64,000 bases of DNA from Marivirga arenosa (lineage in GTDB: Bacteria; Bacteroidota; Bacteroidia; Cytophagales; Cyclobacteriaceae), in assembly GCF_030503895.2 (NCBI RefSeq), contig NZ_CP129970.2:1366001-1430000 (forward strand). Reading direction: 5' to 3'. Positions 9,443 through 21,600 of the stretch are shown here, one piece after another; the first letter of the stretch is position 1, and every line of letters begins with the position of its first letter. Position numbers and translations under genes: made by a program. The notes below the pieces were generated by a model. That model did no database searches. It worked only from the letters and a program-made list of their open reading frames with translations, and had not been told where the DNA came from.

Positions 9443-9961
9443 TTAATTTATTTCTTCTCCAAATCGAGTTAATTCCTGTGACATTTTTAAGCCCGCTGAC
9501 TTTAGAGTAGTATTGTTCACTTCGAACCTTAATTTCCCGTTTACATCTTTAAAATTAATCATAGATCCATTTCGAGCCATGTTTTCATATTCAGTAACTA
9601 ACAAACACGGTTGATTATTCATAGCACTTTTTATCTTAGGGAAACTTCCATTTTTTTCAGAAGGGACAAATAGAATATGGTAAAAATCTGTGCTTTTGAT
9701 ATCATCAATTTTTACAACTCTAATATTTCTATCCCCTACCTTTTTGATCTCAGCCATTTCCTCTAAAAGCGGAATAATATCAGATTGCCCGTAAACAGCA
9801 ATTACAAAATCCCCAGTTTTTTTTGACTCTGGCCAATCAATATACTTTGTAAAGCTGTAGAAAAATACCTTGTGAAATCTATAATTCTTTTCCTGCGCAA
9901 TACTATCCTTTGCAATGAAAAGGAAAACGAAAAATATGATAACGATTTTTAAATGTCGCAT
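9443..9961 (-). CDS. YfiR/DUF4154-family periplasmic protein
   Basis: The 172-residue product has a signal peptide (residues 1-23, ending DSIAQ) followed by the family start FHKVFFYSFTKYIDWP and the later FEVNNTTLKSAGLKMSQELTRF. This is the YfiR-like (DUF4154) family; Pseudomonas YfiR is a periplasmic repressor of the diguanylate cyclase YfiN under redox control. Family members often have conserved cysteines; here I see only one (QPCLLV), so the redox mechanism may differ. It is first in a same-strand trio with the HAMP-GAF-PAS sensor 98 bases downstream, and the YfiR-like protein probably acts on that sensor's periplasmic part. Confidence 0.88.
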   Translation of the reverse strand: MRHLKIVIIFFVFLFIAKDSIAQEKNYRFHKVFFYSFTKYIDWPESKKTGDFVIAVYGQSDIIPLLEEMAEIKKVGDRNIRVVKIDDIKSTDFYHILFVPSEKNGSFPKIKSAMNNQPCLLVTEYENMARNGSMINFKDVNGKLRFEVNNTTLKSAGLKMSQELTRFGEEIN

Positions 9962-10038
9962 TCGAAATAAAATTATTCTATATGGTTAAAAGGTATAGTT
10001 GCAAGTTATACTTTTAAGGTCAATTAAACTTACTCATA

Positions 10039-10056
10039 TTTCATTTTAAAATGAAA
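10039..10056. promoter_or_regulatory. 18-bp perfect palindrome in divergent intergenic region
   Basis: TTTCATTTT and its exact reverse complement abut at 10039-10056, between the divergent yfiR-like and prfA genes. An operator for a dimeric regulator is possible, but AT-rich DNA yields such palindromes by chance fairly often. Confidence 0.3.
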
Positions 10057-10192
10057 AAATAGTGATTTTTCGACTAAAACGGAAGTATAATTCACGAAAG
10101 GACTTACAAATCCTTTTTAAGTGTTCTCTACTTCTTATAACTATGCAAAAATATGATAGTTTTTTGATTTTAATCTATTGATATATATTTAG

Positions 10193-10200
10193 TAGTTTTG
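10193..10200 (+). promoter_or_regulatory. TAnnTTTG -7 box upstream of prfA
   Basis: TAGTTTTG matches the Bacteroidota -7 consensus exactly and lies 22 bases before the prfA start codon. No well-spaced -33 TTTG was found: the nearest TTTTG ends 26 bases upstream. Confidence 0.5.
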
Positions 10201-10222
10201 TGATACTAAAACCAATAGCTGA

Positions 10223-11293
10223 ATGTTAGACAGACTTGAACGTATGAAGGAGCGCTTTCAGGAAGTAGGCCAATTAATGGTACAGCCTGATGCGATGTCG
10301 GATATGAAAAAATTTACTGAGCTCAGTAAAGAATATGCAGAATTAGAAAAAGTAGTACAAGCATATGATGCTTACGCAAAAGTTCTAGATGACATTCAGC
10401 AAGCCAAAAACATTCTGGAAAACGAAAAAGAGGCTGAATTTAGGGATATGGCTAAAATGGAGCTGGATGAGTTAAAGCCAGAGCAAGAGCGATTAGAGGA
10501 TGAGCTAAAGAAAATGTTGATTCCGAAAGACCCTAATGATGAAAAGAATGCCGTATTGGAAATTAGAGCAGGAACTGGTGGGGATGAAGCTGCTATTTTT
10601 GCAGGGGATTTATTTAAAATGTATCAGAGATTCTGCGACAAAAACGGATTGAATTTAACTGTGTTAGATTTAACTTTTGGGACTGCTGGGGGCTATAAAG
10701 AAATCATCAGTACCGTGACCGGTAAAAATGCTTACGGTACTTTAAAATACGAATCTGGAGTTCATAGGGTACAAAGAGTGCCTCAAACCGAAACGCAAGG
10801 AAGAGTTCATACCTCTGCCGCAACAGTTGCCGTACTTCCTGAAATAGATGATGTAGAAGTAGAAATCGATATGAATGATGTTCGTAAGGATACTTACTGT
10901 TCATCAGGACCTGGAGGTCAATCTGTAAACACTACTTATTCAGCAGTACGATTAACCCATGAACCCACTGGATTGGTCGTTACTTGCCAGGATCAAAAGT
11001 CACAGATTAAAAACTTTGAAAAAGCACTAAAGGTATTGCGTTCTCGTTTGTATGAAATTGAGCTTGCTAAACAAAATGAAGAAGTAGGAGCCCAAAGAAG
11101 AAGTATAGTAAGAAGTGGAGACCGTTCTGATAAAATAAGAACTTACAATTATCCTCAAGGAAGGGTAACTGACCATAGAATTAACTATACAGTTCACAAC
11201 TTACCTAATATTATGAATGGTGAAATTGAAGACCTTGTCGAAAATTTACAAATTGCCGAAAATGCCAGCAAAATGGACGAAACGGATCAATAA
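10223..11293 (+). CDS. prfA: Peptide chain release factor 1
   Basis: The 356-residue protein has the standard class I release-factor layout. The catalytic GGQ loop is in SSGPGGQSVNTT near residue 230, which enters the peptidyl-transferase centre to hydrolyse peptidyl-tRNA. The recognition segment HRVQRVPQTETQGRVHTS carries PQT at the position of the RF1 PxT tripeptide that reads UAA/UAG. Length is normal for RF1, and there is no in-frame TGA such as autoregulates prfB. The beta-helix lipoprotein gene starts 32 bases before the prfA stop, so the two are probably translationally coupled. Confidence 0.96.
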   Translation: MLDRLERMKERFQEVGQLMVQPDAMSDMKKFTELSKEYAELEKVVQAYDAYAKVLDDIQQAKNILENEKEAEFRDMAKMELDELKPEQERLEDELKKMLIPKDPNDEKNAVLEIRAGTGGDEAAIFAGDLFKMYQRFCDKNGLNLTVLDLTFGTAGGYKEIISTVTGKNAYGTLKYESGVHRVQRVPQTETQGRVHTSAATVAVLPEIDDVEVEIDMNDVRKDTYCSSGPGGQSVNTTYSAVRLTHEPTGLVVTCQDQKSQIKNFEKALKVLRSRLYEIELAKQNEEVGAQRRSIVRSGDRSDKIRTYNYPQGRVTDHRINYTVHNLPNIMNGEIEDLVENLQIAENASKMDETDQ

Positions 11294-12653
11294 GGCCGTT
11301 TTCATAGCGATTTGTAGTTTTTGTATCCTCACTTTTTCTTTCTGTTCCTATGAACCAGAACCAACATCTGAGGCAATAAACTTAACTTTTTCTACTGATA
11401 CACTTCAATTTGATACTTTATTTGCTGAACGTTTGAGTATTACCAAGCGTCTAAAAATAATTAATCCTTCAAATAAGGCTATTAATATTTCTTCAATTGG
11501 ATTAAGAAATCAAACAGACGATTTTCAATTGACATTGAATGGTAGAACCGGTTCAACTTTTTCAGATCAACTATTATTACCAGAAGATAGCTTATTACTA
11601 TTAGTGTCCGCAAATATTGATCAAAGTGATGAGAATAATCCATTTGTGATAAGAGATTATCTGGAAGTTGTCAATCAAGAAAATAGTCAATCTGTAGTAT
11701 TTGAGGCCTGGGGTCAGAATGCAAATTATTTAAGCGACAGCACCTTAACTTGTAATAGCCGATGGACTAATGAAAAGCCCTATGTTTTATCGGGCACTAT
11801 CCTACTTGACTCTGCCTGCATTTTAAATATTGAAGCAGGCACTAAAATTTACAGTGCAACTGAAACCTTTCTAGTTATTGATGGAACCATTCAAGTTGAA
11901 GGAACAGCTGATTCCAGTGTATTATTCACTAATGACAGATTAGATGAACCTTTTGCAAGTTCCGCAGGACAATGGGGAGGCATTGTGTTTTTAGGAAATA
12001 GCACTAATAATTATTTCAAATACACTAGCATTAAAAACGCACTTTTTGGATTGAACTTAAATGTATTCAATCCTGATAATGAAGCGGATGTTTATATGGA
12101 GAATTGTTTTGTTGGTAATATGGCCATTTCATCTGTAATCTCACTTAATAGTGATTTTGCAGCTACTAATTCCGTCTTTTATAATACCGCTTCAAGCACT
12201 GTATCGCATACTGGGGGAGGCAGCGCATATTATACGCATTGCACCATTGCGAACTACTTCAATACGGCAAGGGAAGATCCTGCTGCCTTATTTTCTGATT
12301 TAGCTGTGGATAATAATGAAAACCAGATTTTAGCTCCTTTGGAAGTACAACTTTTGAATACAATTATCTATGGCAGAATAGCAGGTGAAATTCAGTTTTT
12401 TGAGCAAAACCCAGGCAACTTAAAATTGTCCTTTTCTCATAACTTGGTGCGTTCAGGCATTGAAGGATTAGATAATAATTCTATTCAAAATCAAGACCCG
12501 GAATTTGTTGAGCCTAATAATGACGATTTTCGTCTTACTCCAATTTCTCCAGCAATTGGCGCTGCATTAGATACTGAAATTAATCAGGATGTAATCGGCA
12601 CAAAAAGGGATGATGCTCCTGACATAGGAGCTTATGAATTTATTGAAGAATAA
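11262..12653 (+). CDS. Secreted right-handed beta-helix lipoprotein-like protein
   Basis: I place the start at the ATG at 11262 (MPAKWTKRINK), giving 463 residues, because a hydrophobic export signal follows directly and ends at a cysteine (SFCSYEPEP); an ATG at 11217 would add 15 untypical residues and deepen the prfA overlap. Downstream there are repeated short beta-strand/turn elements such as AGTKIYSATETFLVIDGTIQ and GGIVFLGNSTNN, plus the C-terminal IGAYEFIEE typical of Bacteroidota parallel beta-helix surface proteins. The first 100 residues may form a separate Ig-like domain. Function unknown; surface or cell-envelope location is likely. Confidence 0.78.
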   Translation: MPAKWTKRINKAVFIAICSFCILTFSFCSYEPEPTSEAINLTFSTDTLQFDTLFAERLSITKRLKIINPSNKAINISSIGLRNQTDDFQLTLNGRTGSTFSDQLLLPEDSLLLLVSANIDQSDENNPFVIRDYLEVVNQENSQSVVFEAWGQNANYLSDSTLTCNSRWTNEKPYVLSGTILLDSACILNIEAGTKIYSATETFLVIDGTIQVEGTADSSVLFTNDRLDEPFASSAGQWGGIVFLGNSTNNYFKYTSIKNALFGLNLNVFNPDNEADVYMENCFVGNMAISSVISLNSDFAATNSVFYNTASSTVSHTGGGSAYYTHCTIANYFNTAREDPAALFSDLAVDNNENQILAPLEVQLLNTIIYGRIAGEIQFFEQNPGNLKLSFSHNLVRSGIEGLDNNSIQNQDPEFVEPNNDDFRLTPISPAIGAALDTEINQDVIGTKRDDAPDIGAYEFIEE

Positions 12654-12676
12654 TATTCAAAATTTGAAATAAAAAA

Positions 12677-12698
12677 GCCTTTTCAATTACGAAAAGGC
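12677..12698. terminator. Bidirectional hairpin terminator
   Basis: An 8-bp GC-containing stem, GCCTTTTC (12677-12684) with GAAAAGGC (12691-12698) and a 6-base loop, is flanked by an A6 run on the left and CTTT on the right. It lies between the converging beta-helix and GH97 genes and can serve both. Confidence 0.8.
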
Positions 12699-12723
12699 CT
12701 TTACTCAACTTAAATCTACACTC

Positions 12724-14889
<2,166 letters not shown>

Positions 14890-14952
14890 ACAAATGAAAT
14901 GCTGTCTAAAAGCATTAAGTGTATTTTTTACACTAAGCAGAATGGAAACATG

Positions 14953-16080
14953 TCAAAAAACTTCTCCATGAGTTTGTTGGATCAGCTTTTTAGCTAAAAG
15001 AGGAAATGCTTTTACAAACTTGATAGCCAAAGAAGATCTGAATTGATTACCAAAAAGATTCTGAGTTTTACGCCCCACCCACAGCCGATTTGAAAAATTC
15101 TTTTCCCAATTTTTTTTATAATCAGTTTCAATCTTTTCCCTTCTGTTTTCACTACTATTATAAAATTTGATGATAGAACAACTTGCCAAATATCCGCTAT
15201 GAATTGCCATGGCCATCCCGTTGCCGCATAGTGGAGTGATTAATCCTGCAGTATCTCCGGTCATCAGCATATGGTTTTCGATTGTTGATTTTTGTTCGAA
15301 AGAAATTTCATTGATTACCTCTGGCTTATCAAACAAAAAGACTGAACCCTCAAAAATTTCTTTTAAAATCGGGTTTTCGAAAAGAAATTCTTTTTCCATA
15401 TCCGCTATGGATTTGTGCTTTTTAAGATTTTTTCTTTTGGTTAAATAGCAAATGTTCACAGTATTATCTTCTACATGACTTACACCACAATATCCCCCTT
15501 TAAAGTTATACAAACCGATTACATCTTTAGGAAAATCTACCTTCGCATGATATTTAACACCCATAAAAGGTGAGCGCTTATTAATAAAGTTTCGATTAAA
15601 TTCTTTGTCTAATTTTGATCTCTTACCATAGGCATTAATCACAAACTCAGCCTGTAAACTATTACCAGTTTTCAGATGAACCGTAAATACATCATTCTTG
15701 AATTGAATATCAGTAACTTCAGTATTTGTAAATATTTCTACTCCACATTCTAATGCCTTTTCATATAAAAACTCATCAAAAGCATATCTACTAACTCCAA
15801 ATCCACCCAATGGTAAATCAACTTTTGCCACATTACCTTTTATATCTGATAAATTGAAATGTGTTAATTCTGAAGGATTTAAATGCTCAGGATATAGATT
15901 TAATCGTTTTAAGAAAGGTGCTACTTCTTTAGAAATATATTCTCCACACACTCTATGAAAAGGATATTGCTTCTTTTCAATAAGACATGCTTGAATTCCT
16001 GTTCTTTGCAGACATATAGAAGATATCAAACCCGCAAGGCCACCTCCTACAACAATAACTTGATTCTTCTTTTTATCCAA
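14953..16080 (-). CDS. FAD-dependent oxidoreductase, geranylgeranyl-reductase/FixC-like
   Basis: The 375-residue protein opens with the Rossmann motif VVGGGLAGLISSICL, followed by an acidic IEKK that binds the FAD ribose and by FHRVCGEYIS, a Cys-containing signature of the geranylgeranyl reductase-like flavoprotein family. A second FAD motif, TGDTAGLITPLCGNGMAMA, is near residue 275. Such enzymes reduce isoprenoid double bonds or hydroxylate/halogenate aromatic substrates; the substrate is unknown here. It lies alone, divergent from the MMPL exporter, so the context does not narrow the function. Confidence 0.85.
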   Translation of the reverse strand: MDKKKNQVIVVGGGLAGLISSICLQRTGIQACLIEKKQYPFHRVCGEYISKEVAPFLKRLNLYPEHLNPSELTHFNLSDIKGNVAKVDLPLGGFGVSRYAFDEFLYEKALECGVEIFTNTEVTDIQFKNDVFTVHLKTGNSLQAEFVINAYGKRSKLDKEFNRNFINKRSPFMGVKYHAKVDFPKDVIGLYNFKGGYCGVSHVEDNTVNICYLTKRKNLKKHKSIADMEKEFLFENPILKEIFEGSVFLFDKPEVINEISFEQKSTIENHMLMTGDTAGLITPLCGNGMAMAIHSGYLASCSIIKFYNSSENRREKIETDYKKNWEKNFSNRLWVGRKTQNLFGNQFRSSLAIKFVKAFPLLAKKLIQQTHGEVF

Positions 16081-16212
16081 AATTTTGATTTTATAGAACT
16101 ATTAAACACTCTCTTCGTCAAGTAGTTTTACAAACAACAAGTAAAATTCATAAAAATACTACATTCAAGCCGAAAAGCATGGTTTTAGAAGTGTCTCGAC
16201 TAGAAAAATCAT

Positions 16213-16220
16213 TACCTTTG
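16213..16220 (+). promoter_or_regulatory. TAnnTTTG -7 box upstream of the MMPL gene
   Basis: TACCTTTG matches the -7 consensus exactly, 16 bases before the chosen ATG at 16237. This favours that ATG over the TTG at 16225, which would lie in the expected transcription start zone. No clear -33 element was found. Confidence 0.5.
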
Positions 16221-16236
16221 TGGCTTGCTTAAAAAT

Positions 16237-18675
16237 ATGTGGACAAAACTAGCGCATAACGTAATAAAATACAGGCTGCCATTAATCATAATTTTGGCTT
16301 TAATAACTGCCTTTATGGGATACCGTGCCCGTAATGTTGAGTTAGATTATGACTTAGCAAAATTGGTACCCGAAACAGATGAAGATTATAAAACGCTGCA
16401 GAATTTTGAAAAAGAATTCGGAGTGGATGATAATATATTGGCAATAGGTATTAAAGACAGTGCTTTATATACGCCACAAAATTTTGCCAGACTTCAATAC
16501 TTTGCCGAAGCAGTAAAAGATATAAAAGGTGTAAATAATTTACTTTCAATTGCGAATCTTCAAAAACTGCAAAAGAATTCTCAAGAAAGAAAATTCGAAA
16601 TGCAGCCTTTAATTACCAACTTACCCGAAGATCAGGAAACTCTTGATAGTTTGTTGCAAGAAATAAAAGATCAGAAATTCTTTTCTTCTCAGTTGCTAAA
16701 TTCTGAAAATGGGGCAACAGCCGTAATCATTACCTTAGATGAGGAAATCTTTAATTCGCCCGACAGATTAAGATTAATGTCAGACATCACTCAACTAGGT
16801 GATGCATTTGAAGAAAAAACAGGAATTGAGCTTCATTACGCAGGCTTACCTTTTGTGCGGTCTACTATGATGACCAAAGTTAGGCAGGAGATTATTCAGT
16901 TATTGATATTGTCTGTAATTGTTACAGCCTTAATATTATTAGCTTTCTTCCGTTCATGGGATGCTGTTTTATTCCCGTTATTGGTAATTTTCTCGGTAGT
17001 AATTTGGTCAGTAGGAACACTAGATTTATTAGGGTATAAAATCACCATATTAACCAGCTTAATCCCGACCATTATTGTGGTCATTGGAATTCCAAACAGT
17101 ATCTATTTACTCAATAAATACCATCAAGAATTTGAAGAGCATGGTAATAAAATAAAAGCTATAAGTACGATCACTCGGAAAATTGGGATAGTAACCTTAA
17201 TTACTAATTTCACAACTGCGGTAGGTTTCTTAGTACTTACTTTTACAGAAATTAAACTATTAGAGGAATTCGGTATAGTAGCAGGTGTAAACATCTTTGC
17301 TACTTTTATTGTCAGTATCATTTTGATTCCTGCAGTGTTTTCATACCTACCAGAACCCGGTAGAAAGCAACTGAAGCATATGAATTTCAAAATGACAGAT
17401 TTTGTTTTAACCTGGTTAAACAAGACCGTTCATTACAACAGAAGTGTTATTTATATTGCCACTATAGTTATTGTGAGCTTAGCTATAGTTGGAGGCTTTA
17501 AGTTGAACTCCATTAGCCATATGGTTGATGACTTACCTAAAGACGGCAAAACCATAACTGACTTAAGATTCTTCGAGGATAATTTTAGTGGAATCATGCC
17601 ACTTGAAATTGTAATTGATACCAAGAAAAAACGAGGTATAATTCAAAGAACTACCTTAAGAAAAGTAAATGAGTTTGAAGAATTTTTAGATAGTATCCCA
17701 GCAATCAGCCAGCCTATTTCGGTAGTTAGTATGGTTAAAGCAACAAGGCAAGCTTATTATAATGGAAACCCTTCCTTTTATGCTTTGCCTAATTCGCGTG
17801 ACTATAATTTCATTATGCGTTATCTACAACAGGATGAAGAAAATGTATCCGTTTTAGAAAGCTTTACTAATGAAGATTTATCATCCATGAGGGTATCTTT
17901 AAAAATTGCTGATATTGGATCTGATAAAATGAATACTCTAATCGAAAATTCTATTAAACCTAGAATGAATGAAATTTTTGAAGGAGAGGATTTCGATATC
18001 TCCATCACTGGAACCACTCCAATATTCATTAAAGGAAACGAATATTTAGTTGAAAATTTAAGATTAAGTCTTCTCATTGCCTTCTTAATTATAGCATTGG
18101 TGATGGGTATTTTATTCCAAAACATACGAATGATCATTATTTCTATCATCCCAAATGTTATTCCATTAGTAATTACAGGAGGTTTAATGGGTTATTTAGG
18201 GGTGCCTCTGAAGCCAAGTACTGTATTAGTATTTAGCATTGCCTTTGGTATTTCAGTGGATGATACTATTCACTTTTTAGCAAAATATAGACAAGAATTA
18301 TTCGCTAATAATTTCTTTGTACCATTAGCAGTTACTAAAACATTAAAAGAGACCGGAAAGAGTATGATTTACACTTCTATTGTGCTTTTTGCAGGCTTTA
18401 TTATTTTTGTAACCTCAAGTTTTGGAGGCACAGTTGCTTTGGGAGCTTTAACCTCCACTACCTTATTGGTAGCAATGTTCACTAACTTATTAGTATTACC
18501 TTCTCTATTGCTTACTTTTGATGATGGCAAGCGTAATAAATTAAGTCATCCATTGATCGAGCAATATGACGAAGACTTCTACTTAGAAGAAGAAGACGAA
18601 GAAATTAATTTATCAAGAATTAAAAAAGCTGAACCTAAAGTTCCTTTTAAGCCTGAGGAGCAGAAAAAATCATAA
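16237..18675 (+). CDS. RND/MMPL-family transporter (HAE3-like)
   Basis: From the ATG at 16237 (MWTKLAHNVIKY) the protein is 812 residues; an upstream TTG at 16225 is in frame but less likely. It shows the duplicated RND layout: a TM helix near the N-terminus, a large periplasmic domain starting with ELDYDLAKLVPETDEDY, five TM helices near 215-390, then the same pattern repeated, with AFGISVDDTIHFLAKYRQEL in the second TM bundle near residue 670. This single-chain form resembles the hopanoid/lipid exporters of the HAE3 family. The C-terminal 45 residues are acidic and cytoplasmic. It is followed after 2 bases by ileS, so it is probably co-transcribed with ileS and lspA. Confidence 0.9.
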   Translation: MWTKLAHNVIKYRLPLIIILALITAFMGYRARNVELDYDLAKLVPETDEDYKTLQNFEKEFGVDDNILAIGIKDSALYTPQNFARLQYFAEAVKDIKGVNNLLSIANLQKLQKNSQERKFEMQPLITNLPEDQETLDSLLQEIKDQKFFSSQLLNSENGATAVIITLDEEIFNSPDRLRLMSDITQLGDAFEEKTGIELHYAGLPFVRSTMMTKVRQEIIQLLILSVIVTALILLAFFRSWDAVLFPLLVIFSVVIWSVGTLDLLGYKITILTSLIPTIIVVIGIPNSIYLLNKYHQEFEEHGNKIKAISTITRKIGIVTLITNFTTAVGFLVLTFTEIKLLEEFGIVAGVNIFATFIVSIILIPAVFSYLPEPGRKQLKHMNFKMTDFVLTWLNKTVHYNRSVIYIATIVIVSLAIVGGFKLNSISHMVDDLPKDGKTITDLRFFEDNFSGIMPLEIVIDTKKKRGIIQRTTLRKVNEFEEFLDSIPAISQPISVVSMVKATRQAYYNGNPSFYALPNSRDYNFIMRYLQQDEENVSVLESFTNEDLSSMRVSLKIADIGSDKMNTLIENSIKPRMNEIFEGEDFDISITGTTPIFIKGNEYLVENLRLSLLIAFLIIALVMGILFQNIRMIIISIIPNVIPLVITGGLMGYLGVPLKPSTVLVFSIAFGISVDDTIHFLAKYRQELFANNFFVPLAVTKTLKETGKSMIYTSIVLFAGFIIFVTSSFGGTVALGALTSTTLLVAMFTNLLVLPSLLLTFDDGKRNKLSHPLIEQYDEDFYLEEEDEEINLSRIKKAEPKVPFKPEEQKKS

Positions 18676-18677
18676 AA

Positions 18678-21600
18678 ATGGGTCAATACAAAGAATACAA
18701 AAACCTAAACTATGCCGAGCTGGCAGATGAAGTATTAGAATTTTGGAATGAGAATGATATCTTCCAAAAATCGATGAGTACCCGAGAAGGGAATCCTACT
18801 TTCACTTTTTATGAAGGACCGCCCTCTGCAAATGGCACTCCTGGTATTCATCACGTAATGGCTCGTGCGGTAAAAGATATTTTCTGCCGATATAAAACCC
18901 TAAAAGGATTTCAGGTCAAAAGAAAAGGAGGTTGGGATACTCATGGTTTGCCAGTAGAGCTTCAAGTAGAAAAGGAATTAGGCATCACGAAAGAAGATAT
19001 TGGGAAAAAGATATCTGTAGCAGAATATAATGACAGATGCCGTAAAGCGGTTATGAAATTCAAAGGCGAGTGGGATGAGCTTACTCGTAAAATGGGCTAT
19101 TGGGTTGATCTTGATGATCCATATATCACATTTGACCGCAAATACATGGAAACACTTTGGCACTTGCTAAAGAAATTCTACGATAAAGATTTATTATATA
19201 AAGGTTATACGGTTCAGCCATTCTCCCCAGCAGCTGGTACAGGATTAAGTTCACACGAATTAAATCAACCAGGCTGCTACAGAGATGTAAAAGACACTTC
19301 AATTACTGCTCAATTCAAAGTAAAGAAAGATGAAAAATCTGCTTTCCTTTTTGAAGATGATAATGAAGATGTTCGTTTCATTGCTTGGACTACTACTCCT
19401 TGGACTTTACCTTCAAACTGTGCTTTAGCAGTAGGAGAAAAAATAGAATATGTAAAGGTTAAAACCTTTAATCAATATACATATAAGCCCGTTTCAGTAG
19501 TTTTAGCAAAAGACCTAGTGAATAGTCATTTCAAAGCGAAAGCGAAAGACTTGAAACTTGAAGATTATAAAGAAGGTGATAAGTTAATTCCATTTGAAAT
19601 TTCTCAAACTTTCAAAGGTAAAGATTTAGTAGAAACTCGTTACGAGCAACTAATGGATTATGTAACGAGCGAAGACTTAGAAAAAAATGCTTTCCGAGTA
19701 ATCCCAGGTGATTTTGTTACGACTGATGATGGTACGGGTATAGTTCATACTGCTTCTGTTTTTGGTGCTGATGACTTTAGAGTAGCACAGCAAAATAATG
19801 TTCCGGCAGTATTAGTAAAAGACGAGCAAGGCAAAGAAATGCCTTTAGTAGATAAGCAAGGTAAATTTGTTACTGAAGTAACAGATTTTGCAGGTCGATT
19901 TGTGAAGGAGGAATATTATGATGATGAAACTCGTAAAGACCCTGACTTCAAGCCTACAGATGTTTTAATCGCCATCAAGCTTAAAGAAGATAACAAAGCT
20001 TTTAAGGTAGAAAAATACGAGCACTCTTACCCGCATTGCTGGAGAACTGATAAGCCTATTTTATATTATCCATTAGATTCTTGGTTTATTAAAACTACAG
20101 CCATGAAGGATCGATTGGTGGAATTAAATAAAACCATCAATTGGAAACCAGCCTCCACAGGAGAAGGTCGTTTTGGTAATTGGCTGGAAAATCTTGTAGA
20201 CTGGAATTTAAGCCGCTCAAGATACTGGGGAACTCCTTTACCGATTTGGGTAACTGAAGATAGAAAAGAAGAAAAATGTATTGGTTCACTTGAGGAATTA
20301 AGAAGTGAAGTAGCCAAATCTGTTGAGGCTGGCTTTATGAAGGAGCAAATTGCTGAAGACTTCGATTTACACCGCCCATATGTGGATGATGTAGTTTTAG
20401 TGAGTGAATCAGGTCAAAAAATGTTCCGTGAACCAGATTTGATTGATGTTTGGTTTGATTCAGGAGCTATGCCTTATGCTCAATGGCATTATCCATTTGA
20501 AAACAAAGAGATTTTCGATAAAAACTACCCTGCAGATTTTATAGCAGAAGGTGTTGATCAAACGAGAGGTTGGTTCTTTACACTTCACGCCATTGCAGGA
20601 ATGCTATTTGATTCTGTAGCTTACAAAAATGTAATTGCAAATGGATTAGTTTTGGATAAAGATGGTAACAAAATGTCTAAGCGTTTAGGCAATGCCATTA
20701 ATCCATTCGAAACCTTAAAAAAATATGGCCCAGATGCAACTCGCTGGTATATGATCAGCAACGCAAACCCATGGGACAATTTAAAATTCAACTTACAAGG
20801 TGTAGAAGAAGTACAGCGTAAGTTCTTTGGTACACTTCAAAACACCTACAATTTCTTTGCACTTTATGCGAATTTGGATGGCTTTACTTTTGAGGGTGAA
20901 AGCATTCCATTAGAAAAGCGTACGGAAAGTGATCGTTGGATACTATCAAAACTTAATTCGCTGAAAAAAGCGGTAGATGCTGCTTATGATGATTATGAGC
21001 CGACAAGAGCTGCCAGACTTATTCAGGATTTCGTTCAGGATGATGTGAGTAACTGGTATGTTCGTTTGAACCGTAAACGATTCTGGAAAGGTGAATACAA
21101 TGAAGATAAGAAAGCGGCTTACCAGTCACTTTACGAGTGTTTAGAAAGCATCGCTATTTTGAGTGCACCAATTGCTCCATTCTATATGGATAATTTATTC
21201 CAGAGCTTAAATAAAGTAAGTGGAAGAATGTCTGAAGAATCAGTGCATTTAGTAAACTTCCCTCAAGCAGATGAAAGTGTTATCGATAAAGATTTAGAAG
21301 AGCGTATGTACTTAGCTCAGCATATATCTTCTTTAACTCACTCAATCCGAAAGGCACAAAAAATTAAGGTAAGACAGCCTTTACATAAAATATTAGTGCC
21401 GGTTTTAAATGAAAAAACCAAGCATCAAATTGAAGCTGTTGAGGATTTAATTACCTCTGAGGTGAATGTAAAATCTATTGAATATATAGATGATGCTTCT
21501 GGTGTGTTAGTCAAAAATGTAAAGCCTAACTTCAGAAAATTAGGTCAGCATTTTGGCCCTAAAATGAAAGCAGTTACCCAAATTATCAATCAATGGGGGC

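Noticed and set aside
10223-11293. prfB-type programmed frameshift
   Set aside because: The gene is RF1 by its PxT segment and has an uninterrupted frame.
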